Shown one piece after another: positions 60,820 to 64,000 of a DNA stretch of 64,000 nucleotides. The DNA is from Chionomys nivalis (taxonomy: Eukaryota; Chordata; Mammalia; Rodentia; Cricetidae). The position numbers and the translations under genes were made by a program. Under the pieces are notes generated by a model. That model was not told the origin of the DNA, did no database searches, and worked only from the letters and a program-made list of their open reading frames with translations. Position 1 is the stretch's first letter; each line of letters starts with the position of its first letter. The stretch covers positions 8,837,701 to 8,901,700 of the forward strand of contig NC_080095.1 of the NCBI RefSeq assembly GCF_950005125.1, read 5' to 3'.

Positions 60820-62547
60820 TTGCTGTCCCTGAGAAGACCAGTCTCCTTTTCCAGCCTCTATATAAAACATATTCATAGCATACAGAAAGATATTCCACAT
60901 AATTTCCCCCTTTCCATCTAATCAAAAAGGAAGGCTTTAACTTCATTATTGTAAAATTATATACACCAAAACAGTTATTAAGCAAGGATTGCAGCTACAA
61001 GATTTAGTGTATTTGTATTTGACAAAATTAAATAAAATATTCTACCATCCATCATATTTTTATGAGTCTAAAGTTTTATATCTAATTTATTATTTTTCCT
61101 AAATAAAGAGAAAATAATTACAACTATCTACTCTTCACCTACATCAAAGATCCCAGAAAGATACAGTATTATGTAATTAAAAAGGAAATTTATTGTAAAT
61201 AAATGACTAATCTTTAGAAATGACAGAGACTTTAGGCTGCCTGGACAGTCACCCAAAGTTCATAAGTAATGTTGGGGCATCCATTTTCAATTTATAGACT
61301 GACATTATCTGGTAGGTTTCTCAGTGACGCAGGGAATCTGAAGTACTATCTTTTTTATTTTGGTAACATTTGTCTCTTTCTTTTGTTTCTTGAAGAATGT
61401 CTGACAGATTCTTCCTTGAAGCAGGATCTTTGACGTACTTTCTCACGTTTATTGGCAAATCCCAGTTATCATTTTATGGGTCCTGTATTCGAGATTATAC
61501 AAAATGTTGTAAATTTATCCAGGCAACAAAACATTCTTGCATAAATGGCTAACCTTGCCATATTGAAGGCAAACTCCATAAGGGGCTTCTTTGATGCCCA
61601 TTATGCTCTTGAAGTAATTGTTGCTTACAGAAGCTGACATTTCATCCATTTTCTTGCAAAATTCAACATGTCATTATTTTTCTGCAGTGTAGTACTCCAT
61701 TGTGTAATTTTTCCACTCTGAGATTCCATCTTACACTTGTAAGAATGGCTAAGATCAAAAACACTGATGACAACTTATGCTGAAGTGGTTATGGGGTAAA
61801 GGGAACACTCCTTCATTGCTGGTAGGAATGCAAGCTGGTACAGCCTTTCGGATATCAGTGTGGCTGTGGCTATTTCTCAGAAAATTTGGAAATAACCTTC
61901 CTCAAAACCCAGTAATACCACTTTTGGATATATATCCAAATTATGCTCAATCATACTCCAAAGACATGTGCTCAGCTATGTTCATAACACCATTGTTTGT
62001 TATAGCCAGAAACTGGAAACAACCTAAGTTATACTTTTAATCTATGACTCTATCTATCCTATATCATCTATCTCCCAAGACTGCATATTAATCAAACACA
62101 TTCTGATCGTTTTAGAGGCTTTTTTATGAATCTGTCTTACTGCATATCTGTAATCTTTTCTTATTTTACCTGAAGAGTTTTTAGAACATTAAGATGCTCT
62201 AGCTAGGATAAAAGTTTAGACTTTGGCTGGTGACTCTGACTCATTTGACTTTCTAACATGGTGGAGGTATGTTCACCACCAGCTCCTGGAGCGATGTTTA
62301 CTGCCCCAACTCTAGGAAGCAGTAGTAAACATCTTGTAGCTATGCTATGCTTTTTACCCTACAACTGTGCTCTCAAGTCCACAGGCAGCTGATGGGATCC
62401 TCTTTACTGTATCACATTAAGACACTGAAGGAATCTACCGTGTGTTCCAGCCCACGACAATAAGATGCCAGTTACATCTCTCAGGCAGTTGTCTGGACAT
62501 GTCTCTATGTGAAATGGCCAGCATTGAGAGATTAGGATGCCCAATGT

Positions 62548-62583
<36 letters not shown>

Positions 62584-63014
62584 ACTTAGAATCTTTAGAA
62601 AGCTTTTAAAAGTCTTATGTGGATTCATTAATGAGGTTGGGTGCCATTTGTAGCTGGAGGTTTCTCATCCATTCTGGTCCTGCACCTGCTTTTAAAATAA
62701 CCACTCAGATGTTTAATATTAATTATAATTGTTTGACCCATGACTTGGGTATAGCAATGCCCAGGTTTAGTGTTTAAATTAGCACATTTCTATTAGTTTA
62801 TGTTTAACCATGAGGTTCATGACTTGTTACCACACATATTGCTTCTGGGGTGGCTATTGGCGTCTCCCTAACTCTGGTCTTTTTCTCCCAGTAGGCCTGT
62901 TTGGATTTCCCACCTGGCTTATTTATTCTGCCTGGCTGTGGGCCAAATCAGCTTATTTATTAATCAATGGTAATAAAATATATTCACAGCATACAGAGAG
63001 AATCCCTAATTACA
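60820..63014 (-). mobile_element. Non-autonomous class II ERV (copy B)
   Basis: A partial 3' LTR ends near 60899, an antisense polypurine tract follows, then internal sequence from 60925, the primer-site region near 62636-62646 and 5' LTR 62649-63014. Relative to copy A it lacks about 1.33 kb of internal and L1 sequence near 61645 and lacks the B1, and it has a 31-T tract. No retroviral frame remains. Confidence 0.7.
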
Positions 63015-63110
63015 TGTCAGGAATTATGCTCATGTATCTTATTCAAGTATAATAATGAGAAAATACAGTAGACATCAACGACTTTCCACACTATCACCTG
63101 TGTCAGACAT
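61001..63110. repeat. Segmental duplication, copy B (pairs with 1-3535)
   Basis: Near-identical from AGATTTAGTGTATTTGTATT to the flank GACATTTAGT beyond the LTR. The partner begins at base 1 of the window, so the duplicated unit continues to the left of it. Confidence 0.85.
62551..62581. repeat. 31-base T tract
   Basis: An uninterrupted run of 31 T. Copy A has CTCCTTATTTT in the same place (about 3006-3018). Confidence 0.9.
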
Positions 63111-63114
63111 TTAG

Positions 63115-64000
63115 TCTTTATTATTTATTTTTGCCTAAAAATTTCCACCTCCTCCCGTCCTCCCATTCCTCCCTTCCCCCTCCCCTCCTTCTCACTCTCC
63201 AGTCCAAAGAGCAGTCAGGGTTCCCTGCCCTGTGGGAAGTCCAAGGTCCTCCCCTCTCCATCCAGGTCTAGAAAGGTGAGCATCCAAAGAGACTAGGCTC
63301 CCACAAAGCCAGTACACGCACTAGGATCAAAACCCAGTGCCATTGTCCTTGGCTTCTCAATCAGCCCTCATTGTCTGACACTTTCAGAGAGTCCGGTTTG
63401 ATCACATGCTCCATCAGTCCCAGTCCATTGCTTTGGTGAGTTCCCATTAGATCAGCCCCACAGTCTCAGTGAATGGGCGCACCCCTCGCAGTCCTTACTT
63501 CCTTGCTCATGTTCTCGCTCCTTCTACTTCTCATTTGGACCTTGGGAGCTCAGTCCAGTGCTCCAATGTGGGTCTCTGTCTCTAGCTTCATCTATCGCCA
63601 GATGAAGGTTCTATGTTGATATGTAAGATATTAATCAGTATAGTTATAGGATAGGGCCAGTTCAGGCTCCATCTCCTCAGCTGCCCTGGGATCTAGCTGG
63701 GGACATCTCCATGGACACCTGGGTACACCTCTAGAGTCAAGTCTCTTGCCAACCCTAAATGGCTCCCTTAATTAAGATATATACTTCTGGCTGGAGAGAT
63801 GGCTCAGTGGTTAAGAGCACTGGCTGCTCTTCCAGAGGTCCTGAGTTCAATTCCCAGTACCCACATGGTGGCTTACAGTCATCTGTAATGAGATCTGGTG
63901 CTTTCCTCTGGCCTGCAGGTGTACGTGCACATGCTGTACACATAATAAATAAATGAATATTTTTTTAAAAAAGATATATACTTCTCTGCTCCCATATCCA
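63115..64000 (-). mobile_element. L1 3' UTR, antisense, running off the window
   Basis: Starts with an antisense tail (TTTATTATTTATTTTTG), then pyrimidine-rich 3' UTR and GGGTTCCCTGCCCTGTGGG landmarks. A B2 interrupts it. It inserted into the copy B flank right after CAGACATTTAGT, where copy A is uninterrupted. Confidence 0.85.
63789..63972 (+). mobile_element. SINE B2
   Basis: Begins GGCTGGAGAGATGGCTCAGT, with a pol III B-box region GAGTTCAATTCC and the tail ATAATAAATAAATG. It is flanked by a perfect target duplication AAGATATATACTTCT within the L1. It is young and well preserved. Confidence 0.92.

Noticed and set aside
63755..63956. Frames of 62-65 codons on both strands
   Set aside because: They are readings of a B2 SINE inserted in an L1.

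Overview
The window is mammalian nuclear DNA from a muroid rodent, probably a cricetid (vole, hamster or deer-mouse type). B1, B2/B3 and L1 repeats, lysine-primed class II ERVs and immunoglobulin heavy-chain V segments all point that way. The species cannot be fixed from the sequence alone. It is a stretch of the IGHV (heavy-chain variable) cluster: AT-rich, very L1/ERV-dense, with V segments as the only genes of clear function. There is no bacterial operon, CRISPR array or other prokaryotic system.

Three V segments lie on the + strand, all in the same orientation: (1) an IGHV3 (36-60)-like gene at 35981-36420, open; (2) an IGHV4 (X24)-like pseudogene at 40688-41162, broken by a 17-bp expansion in CDR2/FR3 and a CGA-to-TGA change; (3) an IGHV4 (X24)-like gene at 59100-59558, open, but with a 24-bp rather than 23-bp RSS spacer. 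Each has an ATGCAAAT octamer promoter 100-130 bp before its ATG, a split leader, a heptamer/nonamer RSS, and a CTCF-like motif starting exactly 22 bp after the end of the nonamer.

Layout. 1-3447: minus-strand ERV (copy A of a duplication) holding a 5'-inverted L1 and a B1. 3448-4780: nothing firm. 4781-7775: copy 1 of a second duplication, running into an old minus-strand ERV to about 8672, then a tRNA-Lys-like relic. 9.2-11.3 kb: B1 and old plus-strand ERV internal sequence. 11.6-13.1 kb: decayed gag/pol relics, minus. 16.4-17.3 kb: minus-strand ERV leader and LTR. 17354-18834: a TSD-flanked LTR-type element with a 44-bp palindromic array. 19346-19726: solo LTR. 20.4-30.8 kb: four L1 insertions, each with a 5' inversion. 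33.2-35.2 kb: old L1. 35.9-41.7 kb: V segments 1 and 2. 41.7-45.2 kb: copy 2 of the second duplication. 45.2-52.4 kb: old L1, an antisense ERV with a young plus-strand ERV nested in it, and a solo LTR. 55.1-58.9 kb: old antisense L1. 58.9-60.1 kb: V segment 3. 60.8-63.1 kb: copy B of the first duplication. 63.1-64 kb: L1 3' end with a B2.

How it works together: the V segments are substrates for RAG recombination to downstream D-J. Octamers drive germline transcription, the RSSs are cut, and the CTCF-like sites may hold each RSS at the recombination centre. The repeats are the material through which the V array has been duplicated and broken. No wholly new system is visible; the most notable signals are the fixed RSS-CTCF spacing, the 24-bp spacer and the palindromic array at 18.3-18.7 kb.
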